From Nephrocerus scutellatus (lineage: Eukaryota; Arthropoda; Insecta; Diptera; Pipunculidae): DNA of 64,000 bases. The DNA lies in NCBI GenBank assembly GCA_947095585.1, contig OX352763.1, forward strand, positions 113,191,908 through 113,255,907. The letters run 5' to 3'. The translations under genes and the position numbers were made by a program. Of this stretch, positions 20,925 to 31,019 are shown piece by piece; the first letter of the stretch is position 1; every line of letters begins with the position of its first letter. Under the pieces are notes generated by a model that saw only the letters and a program-made list of their open reading frames with translations, was not told the origin of the DNA and did not search any database.

Positions 20925-23075
20925 TCAGCCATCAGCAGAATAGGAGGAATAACACAGAATGCATCAGAATTGCAGGTGGCCGTAACTATTGAAGTGCGAT
21001 TAAACCTCCACGTGGTGGCCGCCGGTAATTCGCCTCCAATGCAGGAAAAGCTGAGTAATCGGGCTAGTCCCTTCAAAGTAAGGTTGGCGCGAGGCCAATA
21101 GCCTCTCCCATAAAAAACCTTATTACCCCAAATCAGCCTCGGATACACTGATGAACGATGACGACGACCAGGGCGACGAAAACTGCTAAGCGACTTAAGA
21201 ATTTTCTCATGAAACGTACGCTTAGTGTTTAGAGCTCGAGCTGCACAGCAGCTCGCCGATACCCTGTCTAAATATAAGGATGACATAACAGCAATCCAGG
21301 AGATGGATGCGGTGGACGGGGAATGAGAATCAGAATATGGCATAATGTGCTCGAAGTGGGCTTTCTAGTCATCAAAAGAATGAAACCCACCGTTATCGGC
21401 TTTATAGCAGTAAACGAACGGCTATACCAAGCGGGGCAAATTTCGATTTTTACCGTGAGAGTAAGTCCTCGGGCTGTGATGTCGGGCGTAGAAGAGGAAT
21501 GGACTCGCCTTAAGAATACTGTCATAAGTACTGCTGACTACATCTTAGGCAGTAGTCTTAGAGATCGGAACGACTGGTTCGATGACGAATGTAACCTAGG
21601 GACTCAACGTAAAAATGTTGCGTACCGAGCGAGCAATGGAACAATCTAATAGAACGCAGGCACGCGAAGATGAATATAAAGAGCTCAGAAGATATTGAAA
21701 AACAGTTCACCGGCGAAAGCCTGTGAAGAATCTCGTCCGTGAACTAGAAAAGTACAGAGAGCGAGGACCGCACCAGGCACGGAAGTTCTACCAAAGAGTC
21801 CGGGGTATGACGCAATATATACCGCGTTGCACATACTGTAGAGACAAAGAGGGTTATCTGATCGCCGATCTCAAAGACATCCTAGAGCGATGAGAAGAGC
21901 ACTTTTATGAGTTGCTCAATGGCCAGCTAACTTTGGAATTGGAGGTTCCGCCAATGACCGAAGAACACACCCGCCACCAAGCATAGACCAAGTTAGCAGA
22001 TCAATAAATTGGCTCAAAAATAAAAATGCCCCGGGATCTGATGGTATCCCAGCGGAGCTGATTAAAACATGAGGTCCCGCAATAAACCAAGCAATTCATG
22101 TAATAATAGTGCAAGTATGGGAGGAAAAAGCGGTGCTAGAAGACTGGCGAAGAGGTTGATTATGACGAATGTTATAAGCCAAGTCAAAATATTCGGATCA
22201 CTATCAAAAGCCCATTCAACATATATAACGGGCTGCGACAATGGGATGGACTGGCCTGCGTCCTCTTCAACCTGCCGTTGGAGAAAATGATCCGAGACTC
22301 TGATGTAACGGCGAGTGGAAAAATCCTCTATAAGTCCATTCAGATACTGGATTACGCAGACGACATCAACATAGTTGGTAGAAACCAAATAGCTGTACAG
22401 AAAGCTTTCATCCAGATCGAGGGGGCTGCATATAAATGAGAGCAAAACAAAGTACATGAAAGCCACGTCTGCGAGTAGAAGATCCAACATTGGACCTTGA
22501 ATTAAAATAGTGGAGCGCGAATTTGAAGGAATGCAATCTTTTAACTATCTCCGGTCAACTGTAGCAGTCGATAACAGCATGGAACCAGAAATACGCGCAC
22601 GGCTGCTTAAATCCTACTTCAAGACTCTTCAAATCGAGGAACTTAACCATGACATCCAAGCTGTTAGTGTGTAAGACAATGGTCATACCAGTACTTACAT
22701 ATGGGTGCTTAGCAAAAAGCATTCTGACCTGTAAGCCGCGTTCGAGAGAAAAGTCATACGACCCGTATGTGAAGAAGGGCGGTTCCGGATATTCTACATA
22801 ATGATGAAACCTACGAGCATTACCTCGATGTCGACATCGTGAAGAGAGTTAAGCTCGGTAGGATCTTGCTCAGAAAGTCCTTTGCGGTAAGATTTATGTA
22901 ACACGACAGCGAGGCCGGCCAAGCATACGCTGGAAGGATGGCGTAGACCAGGACGCCCAGAGTTTAGGGATGCAAAACTGGATGACATCGGCTAAAAATC
23001 GGGACCGGTGGCGATTTTTTGCGGGAGGCCAGGACCGGACACCGGTTGTGGAGCCAAATAACAATAATAATAATA
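20925..23075 (+). mobile_element. LINE-C, near full-length but heavily deleted copy
   Basis: Runs from the 5' end (CAGCCATCAGCAGAATAG, shared with the copy at 48.26 kb) to a 3' (AAT)n tail at about 23057-23075. Readable: ENDO start FRARAAQQLADTLSKYKDD (about 21225), EN piece GFLVIKRMKPTVIGF (21360) joined in frame to the linker (GSSLRDRNDWFDDEC, 21550), RT finger NKNAPGSDGIPAEL-like (22020), palm LDYADDINIVG (22350), KYM, thumb, and the C-terminal QNWMTSAKNRDRW (22975). Stops and frameshifts are frequent. It is an APE endonuclease plus RT element with no RNase H. Confidence 0.85.
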
Positions 23076-23077
23076 TT

Positions 23078-23354
23078 CTACGGTACAGACCATTGCGGTC
23101 CAAGACCCAGCTTCTCGCGACCATTTGTGTTATGCATGTATATTTTTTCACACAAATGGAAAGGACCTACAATTTAATGCCGTATCTAAACGGCGAATTG
23201 AGAAGCTTTTCGTGACAAGTTATTACTCTCAGAAGTTTGTCAGACATTCGCGAGAGGTGGTACCGTGAAAAATACCTTTGGTGCTACTGTGATTCGTACC
23301 ACGAACCTCCTGCTCAGAAGCTCATGCACTTATCCACCAAGCCACGGCGCCCAC
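23078..23354 (-). mobile_element. tRNA-derived SINE (copy 1)
   Basis: On the minus strand it starts at about 23354 with GGGCGCCGTGGCTTGGTGGA, which contains an A-box-like TGGCTTGGTGG, followed about 40 bp later by a B-box-like GGTACGAATCA and AGCACC. The body (AAGTATTTTTCACGG, CTTGTCACGAAAAGCTTCTC) matches the plus-strand copy at 41.0-41.2 kb. The A box is better preserved here and the B box better in the other copy. Its 3' tail meets the 3' tail of LINE-C head-on. Confidence 0.72.
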
Positions 23355-23959
23355 CAAATATGCCAACTATGATATGATGACTCTATAGCTTCCTATCAAA
23401 AGATTAAACATATTTTGGTCTCTGTGGCGTTGTTTTTTTTTTACTTTGAAAAATTATTCGAAATTTTGCTTTAAAAATGGAAAGAACTGCAACATCGTAT
23501 TGGAAATGTTACAAGTTGCTTTGTGATTGAAACAACAAGCGTTTACAAATGTTACGAACGTATCCAAGAGATCTCTAAAGACATTGAAGATAATAAGCTG
23601 ACTAGAAGGCTGATTGCAATACCTCAACAAGCGATGACGATGATGTTGAAAAGGGGAAGAAGTTATACTGACAGTTTTCTCCGATCTCAACAGCTCAACA
23701 CTCCATCATTATGAGTACTCGCCACCAGGATGTACAATCAGTTGGGAATACTACAAGGAAAGTGAAAATGACGTGACATGACGCAATCCGGACTTGTGGC
23801 GAAACAAGTTTTGGAAGTTGCACTTCAGTACTTGATCATAACTTTTTGTCCAAAACCAACACCAAAAAGGGAAAAAGACTGCTTTCTTCGATCTCTACGG
23901 CATGGAGTGTATGGAGTGAATCCGGATTTGTGGCGAAAGCAGTAATGGAAGTTGCACTT
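23355..23959. other. Unassigned DNA with a short duplicated motif
   Basis: No gene recognised. A ~60-bp sequence around TGGCGAAACAAGTTTTGGAA (about 23797) recurs about 130 bp downstream (near 23927, TGGCGAAAGCAGTAATGGAA), both followed by GTTGCACTTCAG. Confidence 0.4.
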
Positions 23960-24345
23960 CAGTGCTTGTACATAATTTTCAACACCATCGAGAAATCGGC
24001 TGTTTCACATTTGATATTGGTCTTACACGATCACTGAACTTCGACTCAATGATCTGGATTATTTGGTCAGCTGTGTGGCATGTGGTGCCTGCCATCTTGT
24101 TGAAATCACATCTGTTCCAAGTAAATCGCTTCTCATTTATCACAAAGATTGTCTGTCAACAAGATCCGATAGTGTCTTGCGTTGCTAGCACCATTCAAGC
24201 AAAAGTATGGGCCAATGATCCCTCCAGAATAAAACCCGCAACAAGCAGTCAATTTTTGTGGCATTTCATTAATGGCTTCGGGTTCCAGACTTACTTAAAT
24301 GCGACCATTTTGCTTATTAACGAAGCCGTTTTAGCCAGAAATGGG
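23960..24345 (-). mobile_element. DD41D mariner-like relic (third copy)
   Basis: Minus strand from 24345 down: FWL then, after a 1-nt insertion, NGFVNKQNGRI and LEPEAINEMPQKLT; then YSGGIIGPYFCLNGA (near 24220), HYRILLTDN, and an FQQDG motif (near 24090) followed by TCHTADQIIQIIESKFSDR (by frame correction). The catalytic third Asp region is not readable. The same transposase type as the copies at 11 and 19.8 kb, but more decayed. Confidence 0.68.
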
Positions 24346-24361
24346 ATACATAGCTAGATAT

Positions 24362-24766
24362 GATTAGCGCACGTAAAGTAGTTGCAACCGAACGAAAGAT
24401 TTGAAGAGTAATTTTTATAATTTATAGAAGTAGTTGAAGCGTCTAATTGTCCATGAATAAATGGCAAGTATAAACGAGTTTAAACATCGAAGAATTTAAC
24501 TAGGAAACTTCTCCCAAACCCGAGATACGGTACAGGGAAAATAGGGCGTCTCAATTGAAAGCGCGATTAGCGCACGCAAGTAGTCGCGCGATCGAACGAA
24601 AATTTTGATAAGAAATTTTTATAATTTGTAGAGAAAGTTGAAGATTGTAATTATCCATGATTAAATGGCAAGTATAGATGAGTTGAAATATTGAAGAAAT
24701 TAGCTGCGGATCTTTTCGCATAGCCGAAATACCCTGTAGGGAAAAGAGGGCGTCTCAATTGAAAGC
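24362..24766. repeat. Direct tandem duplication of ~203 bp
   Basis: Two adjacent copies: 24362-24564 and 24565-24766. Both begin GATTAGCGCACG and end GGGCGTCTCAATTGAAAGC, with ATGGCAAGTATA in the middle. The copies are clearly diverged by substitutions and small indels. No coding content. Confidence 0.85.
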
Positions 24767-25380
24767 CATATTGTAATAAAATTTAAGAAAACAAAAGACA
24801 ATGTTGGACCATAGAGGTTCAAAATATCAAAGTAAAAGAAAGGCAAGTTCTTTCCTATGGCAAATTTCTGACACGGTCTTCTGATTGGAAAATTGTATGA
24901 ATATCAATTTCCAATTTTTATCGTCGTCAAAAGTCAGCAGACGTTCAAGAGTTCGAAGTGCTTAACTAGATCCAATCTCATGTAACTTTTCATCAATTTT
25001 GAAACCAAAATTCGCTCAATTGTTATTGTTTTTTATAGTTTCGTTCATGTAGAAGAAATGAATCAATGAAATTATAGAAGAGATTGGTACTTATAAGCTC
25101 CCATTTGCATTAATTGTTAAAAAAGAACACAAGATGCAGAAAAGCCATCGATATTTCGAAATTCTTTAGTAATTGTACTGAGTAGTGTTTTGTAATTTTA
25201 AGTCGATAAGTCACTTGTGGTGTAAGCTGCTCCAAAATGAAAGCGGATCGAATATAAAAACAGAATTCAAGGTCTACACTTTTCACTGGAAGATTAAGCG
25301 AAGCCACTTCGGATGCAAATACGCCAGAAGTCACAACCAAAAACTTTAATAAAAACAATAATCGAAGCACTTCAAATTAC
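24767..25380. other. Unassigned DNA
   Basis: AT-rich and without recognisable repeats; possibly intron of the minus-strand SET-domain gene. Confidence 0.35.
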
Positions 25381-25401
25381 TTTTCTCGAATTTTGAGGCA
25401 T
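25381..25401 (-). other. Candidate first coding exon of the SET-domain gene
   Basis: On the minus strand GCGAAAATG opens a 7-codon frame (MPQNSRK) that ends at a GT donor (AAA|GTAATT at 25380). Its phase 0 end fits the phase 0 start of the exon at 17204, giving MPQNSRK joined to YLCSKFCS. No stop intervenes. This is a hypothesis from phase and position only; such short matches arise by chance. Confidence 0.25.
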
Positions 25402-25439
25402 TTTCGCCAGGGTGTGTGCGGTTATTCCAACAATTTGTT

Positions 25440-25690
25440 CGGACCAAGACGTAAGTTTTCTGAATTTAGCGCGGATGAAACGCGCCACGTTCGCCAGCAA
25501 CTCGAGTGACTGAATGACTTGCGACGGCAAAAACAACTGGCGACGGCGACGACTCCCGAATCGGAATTTTTATAATTTATATGCGTAAGTGAGATGCGCT
25601 GATGAGCGGGGCGCGGGCGCGGGGCGGTGTGCCACGAATAAAAGTCACTTTCCACTGGGAGTGAATTTTCCGACCGATAGGCTGCGTACA
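25440..25690 (-). promoter_or_regulatory. Possible promoter/5' UTR of a minus-strand gene
   Basis: A locally GC-rich stretch in AT-rich surroundings, with TATAAA motifs on the minus strand at 25581-25576 and 25573-25568 and an arthropod initiator-like TCAGTC at about 25513-25508. The spacing from TATA to initiator (about 65 bp) is too long for a classic pair, so only one may be real. It lies just upstream of the candidate exon at 25381-25401. Confidence 0.25.
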
Positions 25691-26595
25691 ATTAAACTTT
25701 CTATTTTTCATTTCTTTGGCTGTTTTGAGTAATTTTAGGCCAAAAACAACAACACAAAATGTGACGACAAATTTTTCATAGTTGGAAGGAAGCGCGTGCG
25801 TTTCTGTTGGCTGATGCTTTTTTTGATTTTTTTCCCTCGTGGTGTCAGCTCTTCACTATTCATAGTTCATTTGGGATTTTGATTTGTTTTTGTAATTCGT
25901 ATTTGTAAAGGAGGCCACAGCGTATCAGGAATCCGATGCGGCTTCATTTGCAACATTGTTTTTCATCGTCAGATTCTTCGGAAATGCTGACATTTTTTTT
26001 CCTTCTAAAAGTTCGGTGCGTTGCATTTGTGAGATACAAAAATAATTTCGCCTCTGGTATGAAGAAGAGATACTATACTCTGCACTGCTCATTACATCAC
26101 GACAGGGAAATCTTCTAATATTTACGAATGCTATTAATAAAACGGACTGTAGCCGCCCGTCCAATCCAATCGTCTGTCTGCTTGGCAGGTTGCTGTAATT
26201 ATTATGAACACAAATATTGCCCTTGACAATGGCTGGGTGTGTAAAGTGCTGGGAACTTGCATATAAATGCACTTTAATTACAAAAAATCGCTAGAAAGAC
26301 TTCTGTGTGGCAATTTGGAACAACCACTTGAGTGTATCGGCTTTTAATGCGATTTAGGGACAAACAACGTTGAATCTTTTCTAATTAAAATATGAGGAGT
26401 GATTTCGATTTCATTGCACTTCAACTTCTGATCATTTGAAGTGTCCATAATCACGAGTAGATCAGTACTACCATTCGGATTATGCGATTTTTTCTTCTGA
26501 TTTTTATTCAGAAGATGCACGATATGGTGTTTTTCACATAAATACGAGGGTGCAATATGCATAATTTTTTTAATAAAATAACCAAAGACCTACTA
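25691..26595. other. Unassigned DNA
   Basis: No recognisable gene or repeat. It could be upstream flank of the possible promoter at 25.5 kb. Confidence 0.4.
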
Positions 26596-29500
26596 ACTCC
26601 CTGATGAAGGATAGTATTGTCCTTAGTGGCTACTCCGCCGTAGCCAGTCACAAGCCCAGTTGAGAAAGGAGGAGTGGTACACTCGTGGTGGGGTCGAACT
26701 GCATCATAAAATCTTATATGGATATGGTGCGGGGCTTTACCACGGGAGATTAATAAGGGCCGCGGGTACTAAGAGTATGCTCTTTATGGGCAATGTCTTC
26801 GTACTTTGCGACAGACTGGTACTTAGAATGTCTAGCAGGGACTGTCTTCGTATTCAGTGGCCTATTCGTACACAGTGCCTGGGATAGTATCTATCCTGGG
26901 CGTACTAGGATAGCACGGTATCCTAGTGACAAATGATTGGATTCGAGGTTCCGGACGATGTGCTGCAAAGGCTGTAGCGTACCTACGCCCAGGCACTCAT
27001 ACTGAACGAACTAAGTCCCTTTTGATGTCAGATCTCAACAAGGTCGCGTTGGTACTACGGGAGTTGGCTATAGCCACAGATAAGGTTGATCTTCTTGGAG
27101 GACCCAGTTTCGTTCTGGGCTTGGCCTACGTAGTAGCTGGTAGTTTACTACCCAAATGCTGGTAGAGCGCTAGCATGGTAACATCAGAGGCAGACTGATG
27201 TTACCAAGATCTTTGGAGCAACAGTTTACGTCCCTGATGTTACCGGTGCGATGATGTGCTGGGCACGCAAATCAAAAGAAAGTGGAGTCGGCTAATAACA
27301 GACCACTGGGTCAAACCCCGACTGCTTCAAAAAAGCCCAATTACTCCGGAACTAGATCCTCAAAGGAGGATTTATGAGCATCATTAGGGTGCTTCAAGCG
27401 AATTTGCATCACAGTAAGGCAGCGTCCCTTTGCAAAAGAATCGCTGATGACAACATAACCCTTGGTCTCATTCAATATGCTTTGCTTATTAGCGGTCAAA
27501 TCTACGGAATTAGCCAAGTAAGCTAATCTTTAAATGCCAATGCCAAGGGCTGCCTGCTAGATCAGCACGAACATTAACTTTCTTCCAATTCCAGAATCCA
27601 TGACGAAGGACCTGGTGGAACTATTAGTGGAGATTCCGACAGAGAGTGGAATAACACCAAATAATAACTTCCCCAGCGATAACGACAACATTCCGCTCAT
27701 TGAGGTCCCGAAACTATACTGAAAGGACAACAACCGGCAATACATTATTGAACATCAACACCTAGTAATGTAGAAATTGTAAATAAAGGCTCGAAACCTA
27801 CATCATTCACAAATGTCATTTGCGAAGAGGTACTTGACCTCACGCTTGCCAGTCCATTTATATCCAGTATCGTCGAAAATTGGCATGTGTCCGATGAAGC
27901 CTCTTTGTCTGACCATCAACACATAAGTTTGACCTTGGCACATGCTTCTTCTAAATAAATCTTAGTCTACGAACTGAAATCTTTATCACCAAGATAAATA
28001 TGCTACTTACTCCTATAGAGTCCATGATGAGGCAGCATATCGGTTTAATGATGTGTTCTTTACCTCCTACTACGGCAGCTGTGTCCCCAAAACCAGTCTG
28101 AGCAAATGCAAGGTTCCCTGGTGATGATTGCTATGTTTAGAGCCAGCTACAACTGGGGTTACATTCCGTATACCTGGAGAAAGGTTAACGTTATCTTCAT
28201 CCCCAAACCAGGCAATAGGCCTAGGGAGCTGCCGAAATCTTACAGACCAATAAGTCTAACATTATTCGTCCTCACAATTATGGAGAGACTTATTGATGTT
28301 TATATCAGAGCCTGGCTAGATACGTCTAGCCCTCTACATCCAAGTCAGTTTGCATACAGGAAAGGTAAAACACAGAGGGCGCGGTTCGCTGTCAAGTTAA
28401 AAAGATTTAAGGAACTTTTCTTTCGTTCCAGAGAAATAGCTTTGTCAGCCGTGCTTTCGAAAACACTGGCTACGACTCAATAGCAAGAGCAATCAGTAAC
28501 AGAGGTATCAAGGGCTTGACTAACCAATGGATAAGGGTCATGCTTGAAAGTCGAGTCATCACTTCCTCCTCAGTAGGAGTGTCTGTGTCGGTGATTGCAG
28601 CTAAGGGCTGCCCACAAGGAGGCGTCCTCTCTCCACTTCTATGCTCACTCGTCATAGACAAACTTCTAGCCGATCTACATAGATCAGGCTACATCGCAAT
28701 TGGTTTTGCTGATGATTTGGCGATCATAACTAACGGTAAGCACAGCACGGCCATTATAAATGTCATGCAAGATGCGTTACTTCACGTCCTAGAATGGTGC
28801 AACAGAGTCCAGTAATCCCTGGAAAACCGTTCTAGTGGCTTTCACGAAACGAAGAGTTGGAACTTGGGAGTTGGGTAGTAAGGTTAAATATCTCCGAGTC
28901 ATCCTTAATAAACGACTAAACTGCAATTCTCATATCAAGTCCGCCATCGAATGTGCCAGCCATTCTAGAATACTGTAGCTGTAGCTAGAATACGGGTTCA
29001 AACCAGGCGACAATGTGGACACCTGAAAATTCTTGACTCAATTCCCGAAAGAGACATGTTTTGCATTATCCCTGACACCATGGCCAGGGAGTACTGTATT
29101 GAACCGAGCAATCTCGTCTAATAGTGTCCCAGCATTGGATGATAAAGCTCTGGTCTGGTGCACAGACGGATCGAAGATGGAATCTAGAGTGGGAGTTGGA
29201 GTATCCAACACCAAAGTCACGATACCAATGGATATGAGTCCCACTGTTTTCCAAGCGGAACTCCATGCCATTGACATCTGCGCTAGGATTAACTTTAGTG
29301 AAGGTATTAGAGGCGCTGCAATTTATATCTTTTTAGATAGTCAAGCAGCACTGAAAGCGCTATCGTCCAACATAATGGACTCTAAATCAGATAAATGCTG
29401 CTACGATCCACTGAAATCCATGGCAGGGCTTAACAGGGGGAACTCGGTTGGGTCCCTGGTCTGGAGTATTACGAGTACGAGTATTCCCTATTTCTAAATA
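26596..29500 (+). mobile_element. LINE-B (R1/LOA-like), most complete copy
   Basis: About 2.9 kb with a 5' region (26.6-27.3 kb), endonuclease, RT and RNase H. Endonuclease: SIIRVLQANLHHSKAAS-like start (27375) and the SDHQHISLTLA motif (about 27915). RT: fingers YIPYTWRKVNVIFIPKPG (28155-28215), SYRPISLT, then GCPQGGVLSPLLCSLVIDKL (28610) and the palm as FADDLAI (28700). RNase H: WCTDGSKMESRVGVG, QAELHAIDICARI, FLDSQAALKAL (29150-29350), with the D, E and D active-site residues present. At least six frameshifts separate these blocks, and the C-terminal zinc finger is missing. Confidence 0.88.
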
Positions 29501-30478
29501 GCTGTTCTACGACTGTACTGCTAAAAGTCAACGAAATTCTTTATCACTGAAAAATGATTCCCTCATTGAATTCTTGATTTCCTTTAAATGAATAAACAAT
29601 TCGATCATTTTTCGCTTTCGGTATCATTCCTTGTCAATCAATCCCCATTTCAACGGTGCATAACGTTCTGGGTGACCAATCCTCTCAATGTCTATTCTAT
29701 TCCGATTCGAGGCGAAAAACGAAACAATTTCTAAAGATACGATGCGAAAATATTTCACCGATTGGCCATCTGCCAAAAAGCCGAAAGTACTCATTTTTAC
29801 ACCCAGGACTAATGCAAGACAGATGTTTTCCGTTTGTAAATCGTGTGCCTATAGAGCTATTCTAGTGGGTCCACCAATTAATAAAAATATTTCATTCAAA
29901 TGTGATATTTTTTTCTACTAATTTTAGATTTATTGAATTTCCAATTGAGTGCGATACGTTTAACATTTGAACAACAGTTCGAGGATTACCTTAATACACA
30001 ATCAGCATAATGCTGTATGTTGTGTTAAAAATGTACTTAAACAACGGGCAAACATTTACTTACCCACCTATCCAACGGATCGTCTCTTATTCGAAAATTA
30101 AATCCCCATTAGACGTGAAGACATTATGTTTATAAATCTTTCACTCAGGCATTTGCATCTAAAAGAATATTGCGAGTATGTATGATGTAGTGTTGATTGG
30201 TGAAGAGGCGCATGTTTTTGTGTTAACACATTATTCAAGGTGTCTTGTTTGGTAAATGGAGCGCACTTGAAGCAAAGGCTGAAAAGGACATTTGAAGATG
30301 TTAATATTAAGCTGATAAGTGATTATTTGGAGAAGTATGGTTCAAAATAGCTTGAAAGAACGATTTATTATAACTCTATCTAAAAAGGCAAGTTTTAGAA
30401 CTCTTATCACTCTTCTTAACCACATCGAAAAGATTATGACCTTGATTATATTAGATAGATATAAGAACATCCCCCTGT
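29501..30478. other. Unassigned AT-rich DNA
   Basis: Nothing recognisable; two overlapping frames near 29.66-29.92 kb have no domain features. Confidence 0.4.
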
Positions 30479-30590
30479 GGAAACACTTCTGTGTCAAAAG
30501 CATGCTGCCCAATGTTTTCCAAACCGAACTCCATGCCATTTAGGTCTGTGCTAGGATAAACCTTAGTAAGGCTAAGATCATATAAACACT
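30479..30590 (+). mobile_element. LINE-B RNase H fragment
   Basis: About 110 bp matching the RNase H middle of LINE-B (NVFQTELHAI, then VCARINLSK), as at 29.25 and 32.85 kb. No flanking LINE-B sequence. Confidence 0.65.
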
Positions 30591-31019
30591 ATCTTCTGAA
30601 CTGTTTCTTCTAAGCATCTACTTTGAATGTGTATTTGAAAGAATCTACCAACATTTAAGGGCAGCTTTAATATTATCCGACACCTCTACAGATATACTTT
30701 CTGTAAGGTTTGATTTAAGGGACGACAAAGTGATGTATTCATCATAAACAGAGGTGTAAGGCAGGATGCAACTCCACCTTGCTACAAGGGTAGCATGCCG
30801 GTCCCAAGTCTGCGTAAAAAGGAGGAAGTCTTGAGGCATCGGACTAGTCCTATCCTCAGTAGAAGGTATTCCTAATCTAAGGTGGAACAGCATACACCGA
30901 TGGATGCATGGCTTAGAGGGTGCTTAGTCGATAGTATGCGGACTCTAAATACCTGGCGACCTTCCTTTTCAATTGGTCTTCCCATGGCATACCGGGCTCC
31001 GGGATACTCATAGGTCATT
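30591..31019. other. Unassigned DNA, possibly LINE 5' region
   Basis: No domain recognised. Part of it (30840-31010) leads straight into the LINE-B ORF1-like sequence and may be its 5' UTR. Confidence 0.35.
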
